This document shows positions 34,750 through 42,849 of a stretch of DNA of 64,000 bases, one piece after another (positions within the stretch are counted from its first letter, which is position 1; the number at the start of each line of letters is the position of its first letter). Source of the stretch: Lysobacter prati (GTDB taxonomy: Bacteria; Pseudomonadota; Gammaproteobacteria; Xanthomonadales; Xanthomonadaceae); the NCBI RefSeq assembly GCF_009765215.1, contig NZ_VLNV01000003.1, forward strand, positions 186,001 through 250,000, written 5' to 3'. A program made the translations under genes and the position numbers. The notes below the pieces were generated by a model. That model made no database searches and was not told the DNA's origin. It saw only the letters and a program-made list of their open reading frames with translations.

Positions 34750-35802
34750 TCAGGCCATTTGCGGCGCCGCCTCGGTGACTACGATCAGGACCTCGCTGTC
34801 GCTCTCCAGGCCGTAAGCCTGCGCCAGGGCCGGATCCCCGGCCGCTCGCAACAACCCGGCCAGCCCCGCGGCGCCCGAAGGCGTCGACTCGGGGCCGCCA
34901 GCCTCGCGCAACAGGTATACCGCCTCGGCCAGCCCGGATTCGTCGACCGCAATCGCCGACGCTCCGGCTCGACGCAGGGCGGGCAGGGCGGCGGCCGACG
35001 CCAGGCCGCAGGCGAGCATTTCGGCGACCGAGTGCAGGTCGCCCTCCAGCAGGGTCGGCTCACCATCGCGCAGCGCGCGGCCGACGCAGGCGGCGCTTTC
35101 CGGCTCGACCACGACCAGGCGCGCACCATCGCGCAGGTGCCCGCGCAGGCCGTCGGCCATGGCCGCGGCCAGACCACCGACGCCGGCCTGTATGAAGGCA
35201 TGACCCGGTCGTGCGCCCAGTGCGCGCATCTGCGCCCCCGCCTCGTCGGCGATCAGCCGATAACCGGCCATCACGTCGGCGACCACGAGGTTGCCGGGAT
35301 CGGGGTCGGTATCGGCGATCAGCAATCCGTCACCGGATGCGGCCGCTGCGGCCGCGGCATCGACGGCGGTGTCGTAGGTGCCGTCGACGATGACGACCCG
35401 CGCGCCGCGATCGACGATGCGCTGCACGCGCACAGGACCGACGGACGAGGGCAGATAGATGCACGCTTCCGAGCCGGCGCGCTGTGCGGCCAGCGCGACC
35501 GACAATCCATGGTTGCCATCGCTTGCGCAGATCAGTCGCGGCAGCGGCGTCGCGCGCTCGACGCCGGCGAGCAGGTCCGGCAATGACGCAGCACCGCTGG
35601 CGCGCATCAGCGCGCGCAGTCCGGCGATCATCCCGCCCAGCACCTTGAAGTTGCCCAAGGGTCGCTGACTTTCGAGCTTGGCGAGGACGCGGCCTACGCG
35701 CGCGGTCCGGGCCAGCTGCGGCAACTCGACCAGCGCCGTGGGCCGGTAGTCCGGGAACAGCAAAGCGAAGTCCGCTGCGATGTCGTGTGTCGTGCTATCC
35801 AT
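34750..35802 (-). CDS. PLP-dependent fold-type II lyase, diaminopropionate ammonia-lyase-like
   Basis: 350 residues. The PLP Lys lies in ESQRPLGNFKVLGGMIAGLRAL, the phosphate/amino-acid loop in CASDGNHGLSVALAAQRAG, and the Ser/Gly site near the C-terminus in TPSGAAGLAGLL. These resemble YgeX-type 2,3-diaminopropionate ammonia-lyases and threonine-dehydratase relatives. ATG 35802 is preferred over the in-frame upstream extension. The next gene upstream encodes an Lrp/AsnC regulator read in the same direction, suggesting amino-acid-responsive control. Substrate uncertain. Confidence 0.8.
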   Translation of the reverse strand: MDSTTHDIAADFALLFPDYRPTALVELPQLARTARVGRVLAKLESQRPLGNFKVLGGMIAGLRALMRASGAASLPDLLAGVERATPLPRLICASDGNHGLSVALAAQRAGSEACIYLPSSVGPVRVQRIVDRGARVVIVDGTYDTAVDAAAAAAASGDGLLIADTDPDPGNLVVADVMAGYRLIADEAGAQMRALGARPGHAFIQAGVGGLAAAMADGLRGHLRDGARLVVVEPESAACVGRALRDGEPTLLEGDLHSVAEMLACGLASAAALPALRRAGASAIAVDESGLAEAVYLLREAGGPESTPSGAAGLAGLLRAAGDPALAQAYGLESDSEVLIVVTEAAPQMA

Positions 35803-35896
35803 GTCACCACTCTGCCAGTGTCCATTTGCCGTGTTGCGGCGATAACCGCGGCCCGTCGCGGCGAGCATGCGCTAGAGGCCGCCACCGCGCCGGAAA

Positions 35897-36367
35897 TCAT
35901 TCCTCGAGCGGCACCGGAATCGTCAGCCCGCGTTTGACCACGCTCATCGCCACGTTGGTGGTGAAGCGGGCGACGTTGGGGTTTTCGCTGACCAACCGGC
36001 CCATCAGTGCATCGTAGGTTTCGGCGTCGGGCGCGGTGACGACGAGGACGAAGTCGGCCTCGCCGGTCACGTAGAACGCCTGTTGCACGTGCTCCTGGCC
36101 GGCCAGCCATTTGCGCAGCTGCGCCATCAGGTCGGGGCGCTCACGCTCGACCTGCAGCGAGACGATGAACAGCGTCGGCCGGCCGACGGCCCGCGGGTCG
36201 ACGATCGCCGATTCGCGCTCGATCACCCCGTTCTCGCGCAGTCGTCGCAGCCGGCGCTGGATCGCCGAGGGCGACAGCGCGACGCGCTCGGCCAGCCGGT
36301 CGGCGGTCTGTACACAATCCTGCTGAACCAGGTTCAGAAGCTGGCGATCGAAGCGGTCGAGTTCCAT
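35897..36367 (-). CDS. Lrp/AsnC-family transcriptional regulator (1)
   Basis: 156 residues: an N-terminal winged HTH (about 5-60: MELDRFDRQLLNLVQQDCVQTADRLAERVALSPSAIQRRLRRLRENGVI) and a C-terminal RAM/AsnC ligand domain (about 70-150: AFYVTGEADFVLVVTAPDAETYDALM). ATG 36367 is preceded by TAAGCT and seven bases on the minus strand, with no Shine-Dalgarno, a leaderless-type layout. Upstream of the PLP lyase gene and likely its regulator. Confidence 0.9.
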   Translation of the reverse strand: MELDRFDRQLLNLVQQDCVQTADRLAERVALSPSAIQRRLRRLRENGVIERESAIVDPRAVGRPTLFIVSLQVERERPDLMAQLRKWLAGQEHVQQAFYVTGEADFVLVVTAPDAETYDALMGRLVSENPNVARFTTNVAMSVVKRGLTIPVPLEE

Positions 36368-36380
36368 GGCGCGCAGCTTA
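36368..36380 (-). promoter_or_regulatory. Leaderless-type -10 box for Lrp/AsnC gene (1)
   Basis: On the minus strand TAAGCT (36380 to 36375), GCGCGCC, then ATG. The seven-base gap leaves no room for a ribosome-binding site, as at rlmI, mlaA, desC-like and the second Lrp/AsnC gene. Confidence 0.35.
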
Positions 36381-36485
36381 GCCGAGCACACGTGCAGGAA
36401 ATGCGCGCGCCGAACGGGCACAACGCCGTGAACCTGCGTGGCAGCGACGCCAGTATTCAAAGCCTGACCACGGACATTGGCCGCC

Positions 36486-37115
36486 ATGCAGCTTCCCGGG
36501 ATGCAGCTCCTGTACCAGACCCACTCGCCGCACGCGCGCAAGGCGCTGGTGTTCGCCCACGAGGTGGGCCTTGCCGGTTCGATCGAGGTTGTCCACCACG
36601 AAACCAGCCCGACCCTTCGCAACGAGGACGTGTTCGCGCGCAATCCGCTCGGCAAGGTGCCGGTGCTGCTGCGCCCCGGCCTTCCTGCCCTGTTCGACTC
36701 CGACGTGATCTGCGCTTATCTGGACACGCTGCACGACGGCCCCCGTTTGATTCCCGTCGCCGGTGAGCAGCGCTGGCAGGCCCTGCGCGTCCAGGCCATC
36801 GCCCAGGGCCTGGCCGACGCCGGCATCGCGGTGCGCTGGGAAACGGTGCGGCGCCCGGAGCATCTTCGCTACCCGCCGTTGCGCGACGGCTACATCGAAA
36901 AGCTGCTGGGCAGCTACGACTGGCTCGAGCGTGAGCTCGATACCGACACGCTGCACGTGGGGCATGTCGCGCTCGCCACGGCGCTGGACTGGCTGGAGTT
37001 CCGCGGGCTGCCGGGTTTTCGCGACGGGCGGCCGCGCCTGGCCGCATGGTTCGACGCGTTCGCGACGCGGCCGTCGATGCAGGCGACGCCGCTGTCAGGC
37101 GACACCCACGACTGA
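36486..37115 (+). CDS. Glutathione S-transferase family protein
   Basis: 209 residues from ATG 36486 (204 from ATG 36501, which begins exactly at the first strand MQLLYQTHSPHARKALVFAHE). Thioredoxin-like N-terminal domain with NPLGKVPVLLRPGLPALFDSDVICAYLD (cis-Pro and the Glu/Asp-Ser glutathione loop), followed by the all-helical domain (LERELDTDTLHVGHVALATALDWLEFR). The expected N-terminal catalytic residue would be Ser18 or a nearby Tyr/Thr. Function beyond general detoxification is not indicated. Confidence 0.88.
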   Translation: MQLPGMQLLYQTHSPHARKALVFAHEVGLAGSIEVVHHETSPTLRNEDVFARNPLGKVPVLLRPGLPALFDSDVICAYLDTLHDGPRLIPVAGEQRWQALRVQAIAQGLADAGIAVRWETVRRPEHLRYPPLRDGYIEKLLGSYDWLERELDTDTLHVGHVALATALDWLEFRGLPGFRDGRPRLAAWFDAFATRPSMQATPLSGDTHD

Positions 37116-37124
37116 TGCGATGGG

Positions 37125-37622
37125 TCAGCGCGTCGGCAACGGCATGCCGCGGAAGGCCTTCACCGTTCGCAGCACGAAGCTCGAATTTACGTCGGCGACA
37201 CCGGCCTGGTTGAGCAGCCGGTCGAGCAGGAAGCGCGAGAAGTGCTCCAGGTCCTGCACGACGATCTGCAGCAGGTAGTCCATGTCGCCGGTCAGGGCAT
37301 GGCAGGCGATCACTTCGTCCCAGTCCTTGACGAAGTCGACGAAGGCGGCGATCGCCTCGCTGTCGTGGCGCACCAGCTGCACGCGCACGAACGCCTGCAG
37401 GCCCAGCCCCAGGCGGTCGGGATCGACCTCGGCGCGGTAGCCGGCGATCACCCCCTCGCGCTCCAGCCGCTGCACGCGGCGCAGGCAGGCCGATGCCGAC
37501 AGATGGACGCGCTCGGCCAGTTCGGCGTTGGTCAGGCGGCCGCTGCGCTGCAGTTCGGCGAGCACCAGCAGGTCGGTGCGATCGAGTTCGACGGAGGCCA
37601 TTTCGTGCGCCTTGCTGGTCAT
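37125..37622 (-). CDS. Lrp/AsnC-family transcriptional regulator (2), divergent from phhA
   Basis: 165 residues from ATG 37622 (ATG 37601 is an in-frame alternative). HTH (about 10-65: ELDRTDLLVLAELQRSGRLTNAELAERVHLSASACLRRVQRLEREGVI) and AsnC ligand-binding domain (about 75-155: VIACHALTGDMDYLLQIVVQDLEHFSRFLLDRLL). Divergent from the phenylalanine hydroxylase gene with twin dyad sites between. One dyad abuts its own start codon and covers a TATTCT -10 box seven bases from the ATG, suggesting autoregulation and leaderless expression. Confidence 0.92.
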   Translation of the reverse strand: MTSKAHEMASVELDRTDLLVLAELQRSGRLTNAELAERVHLSASACLRRVQRLEREGVIAGYRAEVDPDRLGLGLQAFVRVQLVRHDSEAIAAFVDFVKDWDEVIACHALTGDMDYLLQIVVQDLEHFSRFLLDRLLNQAGVADVNSSFVLRTVKAFRGMPLPTR

Positions 37623-37625
37623 TGA

Positions 37626-37640
37626 CGCAAGAATATTGCG
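37626..37640. promoter_or_regulatory. Putative Lrp/AsnC operator 1 (CGCAA-N5-TTGCG)
   Basis: The perfect dyad CGCAA-GAATA-TTGCG lies immediately before the ATG (37622) of the divergent Lrp/AsnC gene and covers its likely -10 box. The same pattern recurs 40 bp away. Confidence 0.65.
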
Positions 37641-37665
37641 CCGTAACCGGCTACACGCGCAACTA

Positions 37666-37680
37666 CGCAAGCTTATTGCG
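37666..37680. promoter_or_regulatory. Putative Lrp/AsnC operator 2 (CGCAA-N5-TTGCG) upstream of phhA
   Basis: The perfect dyad CGCAA-GCTTA-TTGCG is centred 40 bp from operator 1, with an extra CGCAA half-site at 37658-37662. It lies just upstream of possible phhA -10 boxes TAAAGT (37693-37698) or GATAGT (37700-37705), at the position of the -35 element, as expected for an activator-dependent promoter. Confidence 0.65.
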
Positions 37681-37721
37681 CGCCGCGGCCGCTAAAGTCG
37701 ATAGTCAGTACAGGAGCCGCC

Positions 37722-38615
37722 ATGAACGCCACGACCCCCACTCGCGTCGAACACCAGCTCACCGACAAGGGCTACGTGCCGGTGTACACGACGTCCGTGG
37801 TCGAGCAGCCGTGGTCCAGCTACACCGGCACCGACCACGACGTCTGGACGACGCTGTTCAAGCGCCAGCGCGAGGTCCTGGTCGGCCGCGCCAGCGACGA
37901 ATTCCTGCGCACCCAGGAAGCGATGGGCATGTCGCCCGACCGCATCCCCAAGTACGACGACCTCAACCGCATGCTGCGCAAGGCCACCGGCTGGGAGCTG
38001 GTCGGCGTGGAAGGCCTGCTGCCGGAGCTGACATTCTTCGATCACCTGGCCAATCGCCGCTTCCCGGTGACCTGGTGGATCCGCAAGCCCGAGCAGCTCG
38101 ACTACCTGGCCGAGCCGGACCTGTTCCACGACCTGTTCGGCCATGTGCCGCTGCTGATGAACCCGGTCTTCGCCGACTACATGCAGGCCTACGGCCTCGG
38201 CGGCGTGAAGGCGCACGCGATCGGCCCGGACGCGCTGGTCAACCTGACCCGCCTGTACTGGTACACGGTCGAGTTCGGCCTGATCCGCCAGCCCGACGGC
38301 CTGCGCATCTACGGCAGCGGCATCGTCTCGTCAAAGGGCGAGTCGATCCATTGCCTGGAGAGCGCATCGCCGAACCGCATCGGCTTCGACCTCGAGCGGA
38401 TCATGCGCACGCGCTACCGCATCGACACCTTCCAGAAGACCTACTTCGTCATCGACAGCTACGAGCAGTTGATGGAGGCGACGACGCCGGACTTCACTCC
38501 GATCTATGCGCAGCTGGCGCAGCAGGACTCGATTCCGGCAGGCAGCGTGCTGGCCACCGATACGGTGTTCAACCGCGGCACCGGCGAGGGCTGGGCGACC
38601 GACGGCGACGTCTGA
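37722..38615 (+). CDS. phhA: Phenylalanine 4-monooxygenase
   Basis: 297 residues, the length of bacterial PhhA. Converts phenylalanine to tyrosine with tetrahydropterin and O2. Non-haem iron ligands are His136, His141 (DLFHDLFGHVPLL) and Glu184 (YWYTVEFGL); the pterin/substrate region TWWIRKPEQLDYL is intact. An AGGAG Shine-Dalgarno lies six bases before ATG 37722. Controlled presumably by the divergent Lrp/AsnC regulator through the CGCAA-N5-TTGCG sites. No pterin carbinolamine dehydratase gene (phhB) is adjacent. Confidence 0.97.
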   Translation: MNATTPTRVEHQLTDKGYVPVYTTSVVEQPWSSYTGTDHDVWTTLFKRQREVLVGRASDEFLRTQEAMGMSPDRIPKYDDLNRMLRKATGWELVGVEGLLPELTFFDHLANRRFPVTWWIRKPEQLDYLAEPDLFHDLFGHVPLLMNPVFADYMQAYGLGGVKAHAIGPDALVNLTRLYWYTVEFGLIRQPDGLRIYGSGIVSSKGESIHCLESASPNRIGFDLERIMRTRYRIDTFQKTYFVIDSYEQLMEATTPDFTPIYAQLAQQDSIPAGSVLATDTVFNRGTGEGWATDGDV

Positions 38616-38623
38616 GGCTGCGT

Positions 38624-38650
38624 CACCGTCATCCCGGCGTACGCCGCCCT
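38624..38650. repeat. Partial GTCATCCCGGCG-type palindromic element
   Basis: CGTCACCGTCATCCCGGCGTACGCCG, a truncated relative of the elements at 22068 and 47517, falls between the convergent ends of phhA and the FAD-binding protein gene. Confidence 0.5.
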
Positions 38651-40070
38651 AGGCGTGGTGCTGCGCCGCCTGCCATCCCGAACTGCGTCGCTCGCCAGAC
38701 TGACGCGCCGCTGCCGACGCCAGCAACTGCTTCGCCAACGCCCGCGCCGCAACGCGCAACTCGGGCACGGCCGTGATCTCCCACAGTTGCGCGCGCAGTA
38801 GCGGCCCCAGCGCATACAGCCCCCGCACGGGACCACCATTGCCATCGAGCGCCTCGAACCGCGGCGAGGCATTGATCCCCAGCCCAAGCGGATCAGCGCT
38901 GAGCATGCCCGCGTCGCGCAACTGCGCGACCAGCGGGTGGCTGGTCCGCTCCAGGTCCGTGTCGAAACCGGTGGCGCGTATGAGCACGTCGAACTGCTCG
39001 CTGCTGGCATGGGAGAAGCCGCGTTCGCGGATCAGCACTTCGATCGCGTCGCCGCCGCGACGCGCCCGCAACATGCGTCCGGCCCGGATGCGCAGCTTGC
39101 CGCGCACGCGCAGTTCGTCGATCTCGCCCGCCAATGCCGGCGCCAGGCGATGTCGCATCACCTCCCAATAGGCGCGCAGGTGGCGCAGGAACTGGCTGCG
39201 CCTGGGCTGCGACAAGCCGTGCCAGAAGCCCTGCAGATACGGTCGCAGCGCGTCGATCAGCGCTCGCCAGTCCGGAACGATAGGCGTCAGCGTGCGCAGC
39301 GCGCGGACCAGTTGCGGCAGATCATGGCTGCTGATCGCCTGCAGCACCGTCGGCGGCAGCGCGATCGCGGCGATCGGGTCTTCGCTGTGGGCGTGGGGCA
39401 CCAGCCCGTGCCGAGAGAGTGCGGTGATCGGCCCGCGATGACCGCGACGGTGCAGGGTCGTCACCACATCGGCCATGGTCAGCCCGGTGCCGATGATCAG
39501 CACGCGCGCGCCTGGCGGTACGTGGTCGATCGCGCCCGTGCCGTCCAGACCGTTCTGCCAAGGCCAGGCCAGGTAGCTGGGATGCACGGCCAGGCGCGGC
39601 CCCACACCCGCCAGCGGCTGTGGCGGCAGCCCACCGACAGTCAGCACCACCGCGTCGCTGAGGAAGTCGGCACCGTCGGCGAGATGGATGCGGAAGGCGC
39701 CGGCATCGCGCTGGATAGCGATCGCCTCCTGCTCGACCCGGGCCAGCGCCGCCAGCGACACCTGCGCGGCACTGTGCAGGCGTGAATGCAGGTACTCGCC
39801 GTAGACGAGCCGCGGCAGGAAGCTGTGGCGCGCGCGTTCGGTCAGGCTCAGCCAGTCGGCGAATTCTCCGGGGTGGTCTGCGGTTGCGCCCAGGTCGCGT
39901 GCGCGGACGTTGAGCAGGTGCTCCGGCCGCGCCTCGCCATAGGCCACGCCGCGACCGTAGCTGTCGGGCGTGCCGACGAGCTGGATGTCCACGCCGGCCG
40001 GCGCCGCGCGCGCCAGTTCGGTGGCCAGTACGCAGCCGCTGAAGCCGGCGCCGATGATGCTGATCCGCAT
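38649..40070 (-). CDS. FAD/NAD(P)-binding protein (NAD_binding_9 type)
   Basis: 473 residues. N-terminal dinucleotide fold SIIGAGFSGCVLATELAR, then GRGVAYGEARPEHLLNVRARDLGA, which is typical of the FAD-NAD(P)-binding HpnW/NAD_binding_9 group, and a second GxGxT fold RVLIIGTGLTMADVVTTLH. Later RATGFDTDLERTSHPLVAQL. A Shine-Dalgarno GGAGA lies before ATG 40070. Such proteins are flavin-dependent oxidoreductases or hydroxylases of uncertain substrate; no neighbouring pathway identifies it. Confidence 0.85.
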   Translation of the reverse strand: MRISIIGAGFSGCVLATELARAAPAGVDIQLVGTPDSYGRGVAYGEARPEHLLNVRARDLGATADHPGEFADWLSLTERARHSFLPRLVYGEYLHSRLHSAAQVSLAALARVEQEAIAIQRDAGAFRIHLADGADFLSDAVVLTVGGLPPQPLAGVGPRLAVHPSYLAWPWQNGLDGTGAIDHVPPGARVLIIGTGLTMADVVTTLHRRGHRGPITALSRHGLVPHAHSEDPIAAIALPPTVLQAISSHDLPQLVRALRTLTPIVPDWRALIDALRPYLQGFWHGLSQPRRSQFLRHLRAYWEVMRHRLAPALAGEIDELRVRGKLRIRAGRMLRARRGGDAIEVLIRERGFSHASSEQFDVLIRATGFDTDLERTSHPLVAQLRDAGMLSADPLGLGINASPRFEALDGNGGPVRGLYALGPLLRAQLWEITAVPELRVAARALAKQLLASAAARQSGERRSSGWQAAQHHA

Positions 40071-40202
40071 GACCGCTGTCTCCGCTGTCGGGCGTCCATT
40101 GGTAACCGGATGCGCCGCGGCAGAGGTAAATCTGCGGTTATCTGCTCGGAACGGTTTTTCAGCGCGCCATAACCGATCGCCATATCTGCAACCGCGGGGA
40201 CG

Positions 40203-40891
40203 CTACGACGCTTCCACCAGCGTTCGCGGCTTCCAGCGACGATCGATCAGCACCTTCGCGATCACCGCCACCAGCAGCGGACCGAACCACGCCAGCGTGG
40301 TCAGCACGCCGCCGCCGGCAGACGGCAGCAGGCGCGGAAGTCCGATCGACAGGAACGCGATGTGGGTGGCCACGCCATTGCCGAGCACGGCGTTGTAGTG
40401 CTCGACCAGCCACCAGTCCCTGCGCGCACCCAATTGCTCGCGGTGCAACCGCTTGTAGAGGTGCTCTGCGCCGCTGGCCAGTCCCACCGCGGAGAAACCC
40501 ATAAGCAGTGGCGCGCCGACGCGGATACCAAGGATCAGCACCGCAAGTCCCGACAGCAGCGACAGCACGCCCAAGCCGACATAGACCGGTCCGGTGTAGC
40601 GGACGACGTTGTCCTGGTCGCGGATGGCGCGCCACTGGCACCACACCGCGGCGGCGGTGATCACCACCAGTAACCAAGGAATGCGGACGTTACCGGGCGC
40701 CCGTTGCGGAAGGTCATCCACGCCATCGGCGCCGCCGTAATGAGGATGCCGGCCATCGCAAGCAGGAAAACGCGGCCGACGCGCCGGTGCGCTGCGGTGC
40801 CCTTGCGCAGGGCGGCGTTGCTCCAGAAGGTGACAAGTGCGACCACGCCGATCGCGCCGTGAAAGGAAACGAGGACTTGATAGGTGGTCAT
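40203..40891 (-). pseudogene. Hypothetical multi-span membrane protein, split by a one-base frameshift
   Basis: An ATG at 40891 with a good AAAGG Shine-Dalgarno opens a frame (MTTYQVLVSFHGAIGVVALV...) that stops at 40661 after FLGYWW. Sequence continuing the same membrane protein resumes in another frame: reading LLVVITAAAVWCQWRAIRD onward to the stop at 40203 with four more hydrophobic spans. Adding one base after the TAC codon near 40674-40675 restores a single protein of about 229 residues with some seven spans. Neither half alone looks complete. It could be a true pseudogene, a sequencing error or, less likely, recoding. No family recognised. Confidence 0.7.
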
Positions 40892-41042
40892 GACTGCCTT
40901 TCCGGTCCATCGCAGGTGCGACCACGCTGCGCCGGCGCCAACACCCGCTGTAGTGCCCGCGGTCATCGCCACGACCTGCCGGAAGTCACTTTCTGCGCGG
41001 GCGGCATTGCGCATGCGACGTTGCGGACGCAGCATGGCCGCC

Positions 41043-42146
41043 ATGAACGATCGCCTGCGCACGCTCCTGCAACCGCTCAACCTGGCCGGGATGTTCACGC
41101 TGGTGGCAGTGGGCATGGCATTTCGCTGGATGCCGCCGGAGCGGCTGCCTTATGGCCTGGCCCTGCTGGCCGCGTTCGCTGCGCTGCTGCTGGTGACCGA
41201 CATCTGGCCACGCGTGACCTGGCTGCGGCCAGTGTCCGTCGTGCTGATGCCGCTGATCGCGCTGACGCTGATCTGGCTCGACCCGCGCCCGTCGGTCGCG
41301 CCGGTACTGCTGGTGGTATGGACGGCGGTGATGGCGATGACCTTTTCGCTGCGCACCACCATGATCGCCGTGGTCGTTGTCGACACCGCCTACTACTTCC
41401 TGCTGCGGGCCGACGGCCACAGCGCGCCGCTGACGGTGGTATTCATCCACGGCGGCTTCCAGGCCTTCGCCGCGCTGTGTGCGTGGTATGCCACCAGCGC
41501 CGAGCGCGCCCGCGATGCACTCGCCCGTGTCAACGCCGACCTGCTCGCCACGCGCGCACTGCTGGCCGATTCGACCCGCGACAACGAACGTCTGCGCGTC
41601 GCCCGCGAGTTGCACGACGTGGCCGGTCACAAGCTGACCGCGATGACGCTCAACCTGCGCGCACTCGCCGCCGACCCCGCATTCGCCGGCCGCCAGGAAA
41701 TAGTCATTGCCCAGCAGTTGTCGAGTGAGCTGCTGGCCGACATCCGTGGCATCGTCCAGGCGATACGCCACGACCGCGGCCTCGATCTGGGCACGGCACT
41801 GCGCGCACTGGCGGCGCCGTTGCCGCGACCGTCACTGCGCCTGAGCATCGACGACAGCGTTCAGGTCACCGACCCCGCCGTCGCCGAGGCGATCCTGCGC
41901 CTGGTACAGGAGGCGCTGACCAACAGCATCCGCCATGCCAATGCGGACGTCGTCCAGGTTGCACTGACCTGCCACGGCGGGCGCCTGCACATCCAGGTCG
42001 AGGATGACGGCCACGTCCGTGGCGCCCTCTGCGAGGGCAACGGCCTGGCCGGCATGCGCGAGCGCATCGTCGCCGCCGGCGGCAGCCTCGACCTGTCGCG
42101 GTCCGCGCGCGGCGCGCTGCGCATCGAGGCGAGTCTGCCTGCATGA
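41043..42146 (+). CDS. Sensor histidine kinase, NarL-partner type (HisKA_3, DesK-like)
   Basis: 367 residues. Five or six membrane spans fill residues 12-150, a DesK-like layout without a large periplasmic sensor. The dimerisation/phosphoacceptor box RVARELHDVAGHKLTAM has His191, and the ATPase domain shows EALTNSIRHANA (N box) and GNGLAGMRERI (G box). ATG 41043 used; ATG 41034 possible. Its stop overlaps the regulator start (ATGA). Membrane-state sensing is an analogy with Bacillus DesK, not shown here. Confidence 0.9.
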   Translation: MNDRLRTLLQPLNLAGMFTLVAVGMAFRWMPPERLPYGLALLAAFAALLLVTDIWPRVTWLRPVSVVLMPLIALTLIWLDPRPSVAPVLLVVWTAVMAMTFSLRTTMIAVVVVDTAYYFLLRADGHSAPLTVVFIHGGFQAFAALCAWYATSAERARDALARVNADLLATRALLADSTRDNERLRVARELHDVAGHKLTAMTLNLRALAADPAFAGRQEIVIAQQLSSELLADIRGIVQAIRHDRGLDLGTALRALAAPLPRPSLRLSIDDSVQVTDPAVAEAILRLVQEALTNSIRHANADVVQVALTCHGGRLHIQVEDDGHVRGALCEGNGLAGMRERIVAAGGSLDLSRSARGALRIEASLPA

Positions 42147-42796
42147 CAGCGGCAAGCATGACGACGTCAGCGGTCCGCATCGCCCTGGCGGATGACCAGG
42201 GCATTGTCCGCGCCGGCCTGCGCGCGTTGCTCGAGCGCCACGGCATCGAGGTCGTGTTCGAGGCCGAGGACGGCGTGCAGTTGCTGGAACGGCTGGCGAC
42301 CACGCCGGTCGACGTCGTGTTGAGCGACATTCGCATGGCCGGCGTCGACGGCATCGAGGCGCTGCGCCGCATGCGTGAGCGTGGCGACACCACGCCGGTG
42401 CTGCTGTTGACCACCTTCGACGAAAGCGAACTGCTGCTGCGCGCCGCCGCTGCAGGCGCGCAAGGCTTCATGCTCAAGGACGCCGCACCCGAGGACCTGC
42501 GCGAGGCGATTGCACGCCTCGCCGCTGGCGAAACACTGCTGCAGCCGGTCAGTACCGACCCGGTCCGCGCGCGGTACCAGTACCACGCCAGCGAAGCACC
42601 GCGCGAGACCTTCACCGAGCGCGAAGTGGCGATCCTGCGCCTGCTCGCCGGCGGCTACTCCAACAAGGAGATCGCACGGGCGATGTTCCTGGCCGAAGGC
42701 ACGGTCAAGAACTACGTGTCGGTGATCCTCGACAAGCTCGACACCCGCGACCGCACCCGCGCGGTGCTCAAGGCGATCACGCTGCGGGTGATTTGA
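42143..42796 (+). CDS. Response regulator, NarL/FixJ family
   Basis: 217 residues. Receiver domain with acidic pair (ADDQG), phosphoacceptor Asp62 (VVLSDIRMAG) and Lys in GFMLKDAAPEDL; C-terminal LuxR-type HTH (about 150-215: FTEREVAILRLLAGGYSNKEIARAMFLAEGTVKNYVSVILDKLDTRDRTRAVLKA). Partner of the kinase it overlaps by four bases. Its stop codon is the first bases of a tandem palindromic repeat. Confidence 0.94.
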   Translation: MTAASMTTSAVRIALADDQGIVRAGLRALLERHGIEVVFEAEDGVQLLERLATTPVDVVLSDIRMAGVDGIEALRRMRERGDTTPVLLLTTFDESELLLRAAAAGAQGFMLKDAAPEDLREAIARLAAGETLLQPVSTDPVRARYQYHASEAPRETFTEREVAILRLLAGGYSNKEIARAMFLAEGTVKNYVSVILDKLDTRDRTRAVLKAITLRVI

Positions 42797-42849
42797 TCAC
42801 TGTGATCTGATCACTGTGATCTGATCACTGCGCTCTGATCACTGCGCCC
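42794..42849. repeat. Four tandem 14-bp units, each with a GATCAC core, bridging convergent stop codons
   Basis: Units at 42794-42807, 42808-42821, 42822-42835 and 42836-42849. The first two are identical (TGATCACTGTGATC) and each holds the 13-bp perfect palindrome GATCAC-T-GTGATC; the third and fourth diverge in their last bases. The response-regulator stop (42794-42796) and the convergent gene's stop (42839-42841) both lie inside. Confidence 0.9.
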
